Shown: piece after piece, positions 1-7,384 of the stretch
Numbering within the stretch: position 1 is the first letter of the stretch
Layout of the letters: each line of letters begins with the position of its first letter
From: Planctomycetales bacterium
GTDB taxonomy: Bacteria > Planctomycetota > Planctomycetia > Isosphaerales > Isosphaeraceae
DNA: 64,000 nt
Direction of reading: 5' to 3'
Assembly: GCA_027449865.1 (NCBI GenBank)
Contig: DAIDKV010000061.1
Span: forward strand, 1-64,000
Notes under the pieces: generated by a model
Database searches by the model: none
What the model saw: only the letters and a program-made list of their open reading frames with translations
Told to the model about the DNA's origin: nothing
Translations under genes and position numbers: made by a program

Positions 1-4
1 GAAT

Positions 5-1512
5 GGCATTAAGGCCGCTAAGTCGAATGGGCATCAGGTCTTGAGATGACAGGGGCCTCCGTGCACCATGGTTTTTTCCCACAACCCATGGCACAGGAGG
101 CCCCTGCGATGCATCGACGAATTTCTACCATCCTCCACCGGCTCCGGCAAGACGTCGCCGCCACCCTCGGCGACGACGTGATTCGTGACGCCTGTCTGGC
201 CGCCGGCCACACCTGGAGCGACTCGGCCTTGCTGACCCCGATCGCGACCATCCACTGGTTCCTCGTCCAGGTTCTCCATGGCAACACCTCTCTGACTCAC
301 GTCTCGCTCCTGGCCGGGCGTGCCTTCAGCGACGCCGCCTTCTGCATGGCTCGCGCCCGGCTCCCCCTGTCCGTCTTCCAGGCTGTCCTTCGCCACCTGG
401 TTCGGGCCGTGATCCCGGACACCGAGGCGACCGGCCGCTGGCGTGGCCATCGCACCTTCCTGGTCGACGGCTCGTCGTTTTCCATGCCCGACACCCCGGT
501 GTTGCAGGACCACTTCGGTCAGCCCGGCAATCAGGCCAGGGGATGCGGCTTTCCCGTGGCCCACCTGCTGGCGCTATTCCATGCCGGCACCGGCTTACTC
601 CTGGAGATCACCGCGGCGCCGTTGCGGACCTCGGACTTCGCGGGCCTCGCCGATGTGCTCAGCCGGCTCACGGCCGGCGACATCCTGGTGGCCGACCGCG
701 GTTTCTGCTCGTTCGCCGGGTTGGCGCTGGCCCTGAGCCGGGGGATTCACGCGTTGTTCCGCGTGCACCAGAAGCAGATCGTCGACTTCACGCCAGGCCG
801 GGCCCACGCCCGTCCGGGCCAGAAGCACGCGCCCCGAGGGATACCGCGAAGCCGCTGGCTCCGGGCCTGTGGGCGGAAGGATCAGGTGGTCGAGTACTTC
901 AAACCGGCGGATCGCCCCGAGCGGATGAGCGAGGCGGAGTATCGGGCCTTGCCCGAGTCGATCGTGGTGCGGGAACTGTGGTATCGGATCGAGATACCGG
1001 GGTTCCGGACGCACGAGGTGACGCTGGTGACGACCCTGCTCGATGCCGAGATGTACCCCGACGACGAGTTGGCATCACTTTATGGGACTCGCTGGCGGGT
1101 GGAGGAGCACCTGAAGGCGTTGAAGATCACGATGAAGATGGATATGTTGAAGTGCAAGACGGTGGATGGAGTGCTCAAGGAGCTGACGATGTACGCGGTA
1201 GCGTACAACCTGGTGCGGATGGTGATGTGCGAGGCGGCGGCGCGGCAGGGGGTCGGGGTAGTGGACCGGGTGAGCTTCATCGACGCGCTGCGGTGGCTGC
1301 GAGATGCGGAGGGCGACGAGGAGGTGCCGGATTTGGTGGTCAATCCGCTGCGGCCGGGGCGGTCCGAGCCGCGGTGCAAGAAGCGACGCCCGAAGCAGTA
1401 CGACCTGATGCGTGTGCCGAGGGCCGAACTGCGCAAACGATTACGGGAACGGGACTTGGCGGCATAAACCGAATGTATACACACACATAATTAGCATAAA
1501 CCCTTTAATGGG
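5..1512 (+). mobile_element. IS4-type insertion sequence
   Basis: The element carries one transposase. Its ends are inferred from a left-end word 'cattaagg' at about 7-14 and an inverted counterpart 'ctttaatgg' at about 1503-1511, each followed inwards by a 'gctaa' word. A degraded copy of the left end at 35419 keeps exactly the same 60-bp spacing from 'cattaagg' to the 'catggtttt' word upstream of the gene, which supports the left boundary. The exact terminal inverted repeat and target duplication cannot be read because the window begins at the left end. Confidence 0.7.
109..1467 (+). CDS. IS4 family transposase
   Basis: DDE-type transposase of 452 aa. The first catalytic Asp lies in 'FLVDGSSFSMPDT', the second in 'DILVADRGFCSF', and the Glu in 'YGTRWRVEEHLKALK', which has the IS4 signature Y-(2)-R-(3)-E-(6)-K. 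The C-terminus is basic. I start it at ATG 109 because AGGAGG at 95-100 precedes it with ideal spacing; the frame is open 21 codons further upstream, but that start lacks a ribosome site. The reading frame is intact, so the element could still be active. Confidence 0.9.
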   Translation: MHRRISTILHRLRQDVAATLGDDVIRDACLAAGHTWSDSALLTPIATIHWFLVQVLHGNTSLTHVSLLAGRAFSDAAFCMARARLPLSVFQAVLRHLVRAVIPDTEATGRWRGHRTFLVDGSSFSMPDTPVLQDHFGQPGNQARGCGFPVAHLLALFHAGTGLLLEITAAPLRTSDFAGLADVLSRLTAGDILVADRGFCSFAGLALALSRGIHALFRVHQKQIVDFTPGRAHARPGQKHAPRGIPRSRWLRACGRKDQVVEYFKPADRPERMSEAEYRALPESIVVRELWYRIEIPGFRTHEVTLVTTLLDAEMYPDDELASLYGTRWRVEEHLKALKITMKMDMLKCKTVDGVLKELTMYAVAYNLVRMVMCEAAARQGVGVVDRVSFIDALRWLRDAEGDEEVPDLVVNPLRPGRSEPRCKKRRPKQYDLMRVPRAELRKRLRERDLAA

Positions 1513-1777
1513 ACAGGGGAAAGGGGAGTGCAGGCGATCAAATGAAGATTCAATCATTGTCTGCTGCGTCCGGGAGAGGCCGGGGCCAGGAAAGGGTGGC
1601 CATTACAACACACGAGTAGATTGAATTCAATTCAATTGCTGCAAGTCATTGCTAGGTTGACTGTTGCGGGCTTTTAGTGCCATTCATCTCCGTCCCCTTT
1701 TCTCCGTCTTGCCTAACCACCGCATGTCGTTAAGTGAAGGATTGTCGTATAGGACCGATTTGGTGCGCTTTCCGATA
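1513..1777. other. intergenic, no gene seen
   Basis: This is the sequence between the IS4 right end and the stop of the leftward PIN gene. It is richer in A/T than the surroundings around 1620-1650 (a 'gaattcaattcaatt' word). I see no convincing coding frame, RNA gene or strong terminator hairpin. Confidence 0.5.
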
Positions 1778-2350
1778 TTACGGGGTCGGCGGAAACTTCT
1801 GGTGCCACCAGGCCGATTCGGGCATCCCCGGTTTCGGCACGAACCTGGCGAGCGTCTGAATGTCGGCCAGGACCCTGATGAGCTCGGCCGGGTCGGGACG
1901 GACCGCGTCAGCCCACGCCTTGACAATCTGTGGACAAGAGATGACCGTGAGCCCCGCCTGCCCGGCGATCCGGATGGCCTTGCGATCGTCGGTCGCCACC
2001 ACCCAGTCTCGACTCTCGGCGAGGGCCAGGCACATCGCCTCGCCATCGGAGCGAAAGGTCATGGCGTATTGAACGAAGAGTGCCCGCTCCTGGGCGTCGT
2101 CCGGCCTGCAGGGCGTCAGCAGGCCCGAGGCGATGAGAGGGGTCAGATCGGCCGGGACGTTGATGAAACTTCCTGGCTGAGCCGGATCGTGCTGTCGGAT
2201 GTACTGGACCTCACCACGAACGGCGTCAGGTAGGTGCCAGACGTGACCAGCCGCCCGCAGGATTGCCTCAGCCTGCCCCGAGGATAGCAGGTCGATCAGG
2301 CAGCAGGCGTCGATGACGGTCGGCGTCATGGAGCGTTTCTGTCGAGTCAC
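1778..2350 (-). CDS. PIN-domain protein (putative RNase)
   Basis: A PIN-like nuclease of 190 aa. Acidic residues typical of the fold are in 'VIDACCLIDLL' near the N-terminus, 'FRSDGEAMCLALAE' in the middle and 'VVATDDRKAIRIA' after it. It is the last gene of a leftward operon: its start is GTG at 2350, giving a four-base GTGA overlap with the stop of the XRE-ImmA gene, which implies translational coupling. An internal ATG eight codons in ('MTPTVIDACC') is an alternative start. Known PIN proteins are often toxins or RNA-cleaving effectors; here the partner would be the upstream XRE/peptidase protein. The target is unknown. Confidence 0.75.
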   Translation of the reverse strand: MTRQKRSMTPTVIDACCLIDLLSSGQAEAILRAAGHVWHLPDAVRGEVQYIRQHDPAQPGSFINVPADLTPLIASGLLTPCRPDDAQERALFVQYAMTFRSDGEAMCLALAESRDWVVATDDRKAIRIAGQAGLTVISCPQIVKAWADAVRPDPAELIRVLADIQTLARFVPKPGMPESAWWHQKFPPTP

Positions 2351-3579
2351 CGCGTCTCACCCAGTAGGGATCGGGGGAAGTCCATCTTGACCGTCCGTTC
2401 CTCGCCCGAGGGTTCGATCTCCCGGCTGGTTAGAGTCCGCTCGGCCTCCTCGCGGGCTGTGACGACATCGCATCGCAGATAGTGGGCGAGGTCGCTGTCA
2501 CCGATCTCGTCCCGCTGGTACGCATGGACGGCGAGCAGCCTGTACCGTTCGGGGACGACGCTGTCGTCGGTCGGGTGCGACGCCAGGCCGAGCATCGCGT
2601 CGGCTTTGCGGGGAGCGAACCCCGACTCATTCAGGTGGTCCCAGGTTCCCTTGGGGATCAAGCCCAACTGCTCCAACCGCAGAGTCATAGCCTCCAGCGA
2701 GACGAAGTAGAAGTGCTTCATCCGGCACAGGTCGGCGACCTGGAAGTCGCCGGTCGTTGTCAGGATCTTCTGGAACTGCTGCCGCACCGACGAGGCTGGC
2801 ATGAGGAAGCTCAGGGCGAACGCCTCGGCAAACCGCTCGTTGGCTGGCTTGCGCCCGGAGATCGTCAGGTAGTCGATACCCGGCTTATACCGATCCGTGC
2901 CCAGGAGGAAGTGGCCGTACTCGTGGAGCATGGACACCCGCCGCCGCTCGGGGGGGTGCTTGCGGTTGATTAGGATGCAGGCCCCGAGTTCCGCCGAGTA
3001 GGCGTACATTCCGGCGATGTTCGACGGCAGGTCGTCGGTGTAGAAGATCCGCAGGCCGACATCCCATTCCAGCGTCTTGCGGAGGTAGATAACCGGCTGG
3101 TCGCCCAGCCCAAGGCGCTTACGCTCCTGCTCGGCGACCACCTCGGCCTGCTCGGTGGGATCGATCCTCGGGTTTTGCATCACCTCGGGCGGGTAGCTGG
3201 GCTGCAACGGGTCATTCCTGATCCGCTCCAGCTCTCGATAATCCTCGGCGAGGCTCTGGAGCTTGTCGATGGCGGCGTTCAGGGCGACCTGGCTTCTATC
3301 GCCGGTCCTCATCTTATCGGCCACGGCCCGGAGGTGGGGCTGCAAGTCGGTGACCGGCTCGCCGGGCCGCACCAGCTCATTGACCTTGCGACCGAAGTAG
3401 GTGGCGAGCTTGATGATCTCGTCGGGCCTGGCCGTCCGGTCCCCCTTTTCAATGGCGATATAGGTCGGGCGGCTGTACCCGAGGAATCCGGCGACCTCCT
3501 CCTGCGTCTTCCCACGGGCCTTACGGGCCTCGGCGATCCGTTGGCCCAGCACGCGGGGATCGGCGTCAAGCGGGGGCAT
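2347..3579 (-). CDS. XRE-family regulator fused to ImmA/IrrE metallopeptidase
   Basis: A 410-aa protein. Residues about 10-68 form a Cro/C1-type helix-turn-helix ('KTQEEVAGFLGYSRPTYIAI'). The C-terminal half is a COG2856 ImmA/IrrE-type zinc peptidase with the HExxH motif at His219-Glu220-His223 ('LHEYGHFLL'). Known members cleave repressors or act as antitoxin-regulators in mobile elements. It overlaps the upstream QueC-like gene by 14 bases and the downstream PIN gene by four, so all are probably translated from one message. A role as regulator and proteolytic switch of the operon is inferred from family and context only. Confidence 0.85.
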   Translation of the reverse strand: MPPLDADPRVLGQRIAEARKARGKTQEEVAGFLGYSRPTYIAIEKGDRTARPDEIIKLATYFGRKVNELVRPGEPVTDLQPHLRAVADKMRTGDRSQVALNAAIDKLQSLAEDYRELERIRNDPLQPSYPPEVMQNPRIDPTEQAEVVAEQERKRLGLGDQPVIYLRKTLEWDVGLRIFYTDDLPSNIAGMYAYSAELGACILINRKHPPERRRVSMLHEYGHFLLGTDRYKPGIDYLTISGRKPANERFAEAFALSFLMPASSVRQQFQKILTTTGDFQVADLCRMKHFYFVSLEAMTLRLEQLGLIPKGTWDHLNESGFAPRKADAMLGLASHPTDDSVVPERYRLLAVHAYQRDEIGDSDLAHYLRCDVVTAREEAERTLTSREIEPSGEERTVKMDFPRSLLGETR

Positions 3580-4315
3580 GGCTGAGTCCTTGTCTGACGG
3601 GGCTGCGGGACGGGTCCAGCAGTCGCGTCCAGGTGAGTCCTTTGCGGCGTCCCTCGGCGGCGATGGCCAGCCACTCGTCCCGGTTCCGGGCCAGCAGGGC
3701 GATCAGGGCGTCGGGCGACTCGACCGGCTTCAGGATTCGGGTATGCCGCAGGTGGCGTTCCACGGCTTCGGGGAGGCGCCCCGTCATCTCGATGTCCGCC
3801 CACTCGGCGACCTGCATGAGAAACGCCTTCAGGTAAGAGAGCTTCATGGGCGGGACGAGTTCGGCCCGCTCAGGAGTACTGAAAAGGTCGAACGAGTATT
3901 CGTCTTCCGCCTCCTCGATCCCGCCGACGAGCATGGCCTGCCGGCGGAACAGGCAGGCCGGGCAGAGACCGCACTGCTCGTATCGGTGATATCCGAGGGG
4001 ATAGCGGGCGCAGGAGACGGTAGCTCGGGCGAGGTCGGCGAGCCCGGCCTCGTTCAGCGCCTTGACCATCTCGCCCTTGGTGCGGTCGAGGAATGGGAGC
4101 ACGAAGGTGATCTCCTTCCCGGCGACCAGCGAGGCTAAGCGGGACATCAGCCGCAGGAACTCGGGGTGACAACCTCGCGTCGCCTTCGAGCCGGTCATCC
4201 CGGCCATCAGCGGGACGTTGATGGCCCCGATCCCGGACTCGAAGACCTCTACTTTCGATCCCCCCGACAGGGCGGCGGCGACAGCGCCGGCCGAGGCGAA
4301 CAGTAATGGCCGCAC
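3566..4315 (-). CDS. QueC-like PP-loop protein, C-terminal part
   Basis: The 249-aa C-terminal part of a QueC/QatC-like enzyme. It has a conserved 'ESGIGAINVPL' stretch, 'TRGCHPEFL', 'PFLDRTKGEMV' and a zinc-binding cluster Cys102, Cys115, Cys118, Cys121 ('CGLCPACLFRRQ'). Its GTG at 4315 lies only 16 bases after a TGA (4331-4333) that ends the N-terminal part, and both halves are in the same frame. The bases between read 'EPSHR' and run into 'VRPLLFASAGAVAAAL', which matches the conserved E-S-x-R-x-R-x-x-LF stretch of the family. The gene therefore looks like one ORF broken by a single nonsense codon. Whether GTG 4315 restarts translation is unknown. Confidence 0.75.
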   Translation of the reverse strand: MRPLLFASAGAVAAALSGGSKVEVFESGIGAINVPLMAGMTGSKATRGCHPEFLRLMSRLASLVAGKEITFVLPFLDRTKGEMVKALNEAGLADLARATVSCARYPLGYHRYEQCGLCPACLFRRQAMLVGGIEEAEDEYSFDLFSTPERAELVPPMKLSYLKAFLMQVAEWADIEMTGRLPEAVERHLRHTRILKPVESPDALIALLARNRDEWLAIAAEGRRKGLTWTRLLDPSRSPVRQGLSHAPA

Positions 4316-4330
4316 CCGATGACTGGGCTC

Positions 4331-4969
4331 TCACTTCACACCGTCGGGGCGGCGCATGCTGGAGTCGATGACGATGGGTTCGATCCTCGCCCCGAGCCCC
4401 GACCTGAGCTGATCGAACTGCTTCTTGATGAGGTCGCGCTGTCCGGGCTGGTGCTTGACGGTCACGGGGAGGGCGGGCCGGTCCGGGCAATCACGTAGCC
4501 GTAAGCCCAGCCCCGCCGCCGAGTCCAGTCCCCCGCTGTACAGGCAGATCAGCGGCGACTCACCGGCGAAGACCTTCGAGAACAATGGGCGACTCCATTC
4601 TCGCCCGAATCGGCCACCGACAAACCCGAAGTCCCAGCTATCGCCGCTAACGAACTCGACGGCCTGCTGCAAGGCATCAAGGATCTCGGCGCCCGACCAG
4701 AAACCGGGGTCGAACACTTCGACCCGGACCAGAAGGTCGCGACCCCACGATTGACTCTCACCCCAACAACGCCGGGCGAGCCGGTCCACGGCGTAAATCG
4801 CCATGCTGACCCGCAGGAGATCCTCCAGACGGGTCGGCACGTCGGCGAAAAAGTAGCGGCCGAGAGCCTTGGAGTCGAGCCAGAAATCCCGGCCGGAGAG
4901 GAGCCTGTCGCGTCCGGCGGCAAAGCCCCCGGCGTACTGGACCCGGTAGCGATCCATCCGAAGTCTCAT
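4331..4969 (-). CDS. QueC-like PP-loop protein, N-terminal part
   Basis: A 212-aa N-terminal part carrying the ATP pyrophosphatase P-loop 'LYSGGLDSAAGLGL' (Ser145-Ser150). It is preceded by about 140 residues with the pattern of defence-associated QueC homologues ('VSMAIYAVDRLARR', then 'FVSGDSWDFGF'). True QueC makes preQ0 for queuosine and lacks this N-terminal extension; QatC and CBASS Cap9 are QueC-like proteins in phage defence. The start ATG at 4969 overlaps the stop of the upstream gene (ATGA). The frame ends at TGA 4331-4333 and continues in frame in the next segment. Possible explanations are a recent inactivating mutation, an assembly error, or a split enzyme. Confidence 0.75.
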   Translation of the reverse strand: MRLRMDRYRVQYAGGFAAGRDRLLSGRDFWLDSKALGRYFFADVPTRLEDLLRVSMAIYAVDRLARRCWGESQSWGRDLLVRVEVFDPGFWSGAEILDALQQAVEFVSGDSWDFGFVGGRFGREWSRPLFSKVFAGESPLICLYSGGLDSAAGLGLRLRDCPDRPALPVTVKHQPGQRDLIKKQFDQLRSGLGARIEPIVIDSSMRRPDGVK

Positions 4970-5595
4970 GGCTTCGGCCCTCCGATCAGTGAGACCGACA
5001 ACTCAGACGCCGTGGGATCGATCTTCGGCTCGCCCTTCTTCGTCCGCACGATCGGCTTCCAATGAGGATCATCGGCAAGCTTGACTGCGACCTTGGTGAG
5101 GTCGTCCTGGAGGTCGTTTCGCACCTCACGGAAGAACGACCTGGTGTCGAAGAAGCTCGGGAATAATTGGGAGCCCCCGAGACCCAAGGCCATCTGATTG
5201 AACACCTTATCGAGGATCGCGTGCCCCCACCGGTCGAGACACTCGCTCGGGGAGGCACCGGGATACGAGTCGATGACCATCACGAGCCGTTCGGCGTCTT
5301 CATGGTCCTTGGTCTGGCGAACGAGTGCTCTCAAGGTTGCGGGCGAACCCCGGCTGGCGAGGAAGTCAGCCGTCGCCACCCCATATTCCTCGAATTCGTG
5401 GAGAACCTTGCGAAGTGCCTTGAGGAAGGTCTTCTTTGTGAGAGAGGCGACCTCCTGACATGATCCGCCCTTCTGGGCGGCATGACGAACCGTGTTCCAA
5501 CGCCGGGCATGGCGGGACGTGAGATCGAGCGACTCGTTCTCGGCCATCGATCGAGTCCATGGGTACGGGTGTGGGACATCCGTGAGCCTGTCCAC
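4966..5595 (-). CDS. unknown protein, first gene of QueC-like operon
   Basis: A 209-aa protein that I do not recognise. It has no membrane segment or signal peptide and looks mostly helical, with a charged N-terminal half and a central 'ILDKVFNQMALGLGGSQLF' region. It overlaps the QueC-like gene by four bases (ATGA), so it is likely an obligate partner or a substrate of that enzyme. It does not show the Gly-Thr-Ser-Ser-rich N-terminus I associate with QatB. Start: ATG 5595 is the longest; ATG 5547 ('MAENESLDL') is also possible. Neither has a strong ribosome-binding site. Confidence 0.6.
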   Translation of the reverse strand: MDRLTDVPHPYPWTRSMAENESLDLTSRHARRWNTVRHAAQKGGSCQEVASLTKKTFLKALRKVLHEFEEYGVATADFLASRGSPATLRALVRQTKDHEDAERLVMVIDSYPGASPSECLDRWGHAILDKVFNQMALGLGGSQLFPSFFDTRSFFREVRNDLQDDLTKVAVKLADDPHWKPIVRTKKGEPKIDPTASELSVSLIGGPKP

Positions 5596-5756
5596 GTCGA
5601 TTATGGGCCTGGCGTTTTACAATGTCAATCCCATGAGCGGATCTCCGGAGCATCGTGTCAACACGCTGGACGAAGCGCTCCGTTGGGTGCATGATGAGGT
5701 GGTCAGCGGCGACGGAGCCCGAGTGCCGATACCCGACTTGACTTGCAGGGCGAGAT

Positions 5757-5984
5757 TTGATGACCGGACTCCTGCAAAGCATCCCATCGCCAACGAAGAT
5801 CCGTGACGAAGTCACGCGCTTGGTCCTCAAGGATCTCCTCGACAAAAAGAACGGAGCAAAAGGGACGGATAATTATCTCCGTCCCGAATGCCACGAAGAT
5901 AAGGCTCAATCGATATCCGGAAAGGGTTTACACGCAGGAATCAGCCGGCTTGTAAATTGGGCGCTTACGCGACAATTTATATAA
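5757..5984 (+). pseudogene. possible relic of a larger gene, unclear
   Basis: A short rightward frame beginning 'MMTGLLQSIPSPTKIRDEV' followed by 'TRLVLKDLL'. The segment resembles the N-terminal start of some large helicase-type proteins, possibly of DISARM type, but this is a memory-based impression. Similarity fades after about 45 codons and base composition becomes A/T-rich, as expected for a decaying remnant. A second small frame just upstream ('MSGSPEHRVNTLDEALRW', from 5634) ends at 5806 and overlaps it. Neither has a credible full-length product. Confidence 0.25.
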
Positions 5985-6293
5985 CAAACCATTTCGCTCA
6001 TCAGAACAAGCTACATGGATCCAGACGAATATCCATTCAAGAATCATTGGATCGCTTCGATGGCGGCCCACAAAGCTTTTGTTTCCAGAGGCTTAGGCCC
6101 CCAAGTGGATGCCATTGGGGACATACATCCTTTATGTCGGAATATCTCCGTCATACTCGGAGAATTCACAAATAATAAAAGATGTATGTCTCTTTTATTC
6201 TTTCCGAGTCGCCCGGGTCCGGTCGGCCGGCGGCCCGGCGCCTGCGGGACGGGCCGGAGTCAGAGTTGGTTCCATTTTCCAAGGCGCGACGGG
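5985..6293. other. A/T-rich intergenic stretch
   Basis: The stretch between the possible relic and vapC. It is richer in A/T than the rest of the window up to about 6200, then returns to high GC. There are short rightward frames with no recognisable protein. It may be remnants of acquired DNA. Confidence 0.4.
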
Positions 6294-6737
6294 TCACGGC
6301 CAGCGAGTGACCGGGAGGCCGGCGATCCGCTGGAAATGGGTGAGATTGTTCGTCACCAGGGTCGCGGCCAGGGCGAGGGCGTGTGCGGCGATGAGCAGGT
6401 CCATGGCGCCGATGGTCTGCCCGGACCGTTCCAGGGCGTGCCGGATGCGGCCGTAGTGGACGGGGCCGGTCACTCCATCGAAATCGAACACCTCGAAGGG
6501 CGTCAGGATCTTTCGGACGGCGGCGATCTCCGTGTCATAGTCCCCGCTTTTGTAGGCTCCGAACTCTAGCTCCGAGACCGTGATGGCCGAGAGGCCGACC
6601 ACGTCGCCCTTCTCCTGGGCCTGCCGGCAGCGCGTCACCAGGGCCATCGCCCGCTCGCGGCGGGATCGCTGGCGGGCCGGCGCCTTGAGGCCCCGCAGCA
6701 TGAAGATGACCATGTCCGTGTCCAGGATGTAGAGCAC
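6294..6737 (-). CDS. vapC: VapC-type PIN toxin
   Basis: A 147-aa PIN-domain endoribonuclease. The expected acidic residues are present: Asp in 'MLYILDTDMVIFML', Glu in 'ITVSELEFGAY', Asp in 'IGAMDLLIAAHALA', and a C-terminal 'TLVTNNLTHFQRI'. VapC toxins cleave tRNA or rRNA. The gene begins five bases after the stop of the VapB-type antitoxin gene, the standard antitoxin-first layout. It lies next to IS elements and the QueC-like operon. Confidence 0.9.
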   Translation of the reverse strand: MLYILDTDMVIFMLRGLKAPARQRSRRERAMALVTRCRQAQEKGDVVGLSAITVSELEFGAYKSGDYDTEIAAVRKILTPFEVFDFDGVTGPVHYGRIRHALERSGQTIGAMDLLIAAHALALAATLVTNNLTHFQRIAGLPVTRWP

Positions 6738-6742
6738 GGCGA

Positions 6743-6964
6743 TCAGTCCCGGGATTCCAGCTCAGGTTGCACCCGCTCGCCGGCCAGGAACCCGTCGGAC
6801 AACTCCTCGACGCCTTCAAAGAAGATCTCCCAGGGGTCCTTGGTGATCACGAGAAATCCCTCGCTCGTGCGTTTGAGCCGGACCGAGTCCGTCTCGACGC
6901 GGAACTCCTTCGGCAGCCGGATCGCCTGGCTGCGACCCGTCCGGAATACCTTGGCAACGGCCAT
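6743..6964 (-). CDS. vapB: VapB-type antitoxin (AbrB fold)
   Basis: A 73-aa protein with an AbrB/SpoVT-type DNA-binding N-terminus ('RTGRSQAIRLPKEFRV') and an acidic C-terminal tail that would occupy the toxin ('DPWEIFFEGVEELSDGF'). A GGAGG site lies just upstream of ATG 6964. It is expected to neutralise VapC and to repress its own promoter through the palindrome about 22 bases upstream. Confidence 0.9.
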   Translation of the reverse strand: MAVAKVFRTGRSQAIRLPKEFRVETDSVRLKRTSEGFLVITKDPWEIFFEGVEELSDGFLAGERVQPELESRD

Positions 6965-6986
6965 GGGACGACCTCCGAGATCTGGT

Positions 6987-7010
6987 GGTATCTACCAAAT
7001 GATAGATGCC
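6987..7010 (-). promoter_or_regulatory. palindromic operator upstream of vapBC
   Basis: An imperfect inverted repeat, 'ggtatctac' at 6987-6995 and 'atagatgcc' at 7002-7010, with seven of nine positions complementary. It lies about 22 bases upstream of the vapB start, where VapB-type antitoxins bind to repress their own operon. A TATCAT word inside it on the minus strand could be the -10 box, so binding would block transcription. Inferred from position and symmetry only. Confidence 0.5.
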
Positions 7011-7384
7011 GCCGACTCGGCCGGCAAGTGGGCCGATTGGGAAGGGAATAAAGGACGCAGTTAGTTCTGGACGCTCCTCTCGATCTTGAAAAACGACTCC
7101 TGACGCCTTAACCCTCCCCGATCAGGACCTTATCTCTTCATGGCGGACCTCTCGGAGCTATATGTGCTTACAAATAACAGATGTAGATTCAAGACGTCTA
7201 TGAATTCTGCAGGACTACCAGGAAAGATGTTAAATTCGTTGGTCCCAGCGTTGGCGAGGCCAGGCCAGCGGTCGTCTCCATGGGACTATTAGATCATGTT
7301 GCGAAAAATGGTTAAGTTACATGAAGCTTCGTCACGAATCCAAGTCGTTGATCGTGTGCCAGGGGAATCGAACAGCCGCACTAA
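7011..7384. other. intergenic, no gene seen
   Basis: This is the DNA between the vapBC promoter and the left inverted repeat of the IS1380-type element. I see no coding frame of interest and no RNA gene. Confidence 0.5.

Noticed and set aside
543-1490. Long rightward frame overlapping the IS4 transposase
   Set aside because: It is a high-GC shadow frame with Arg/Gly/Pro-rich composition and no domain; the transposase frame is clear.
4331-4333. TGA read as selenocysteine in the QueC-like gene
   Set aside because: No SECIS-like stem is apparent just downstream, and the position before the conserved Glu is not a known Cys/Sec site in the family.
1778-5595. Classical QatABCD system
   Set aside because: The first protein lacks a QatB-like start and no QatA ATPase or TatD-type QatD gene is present.
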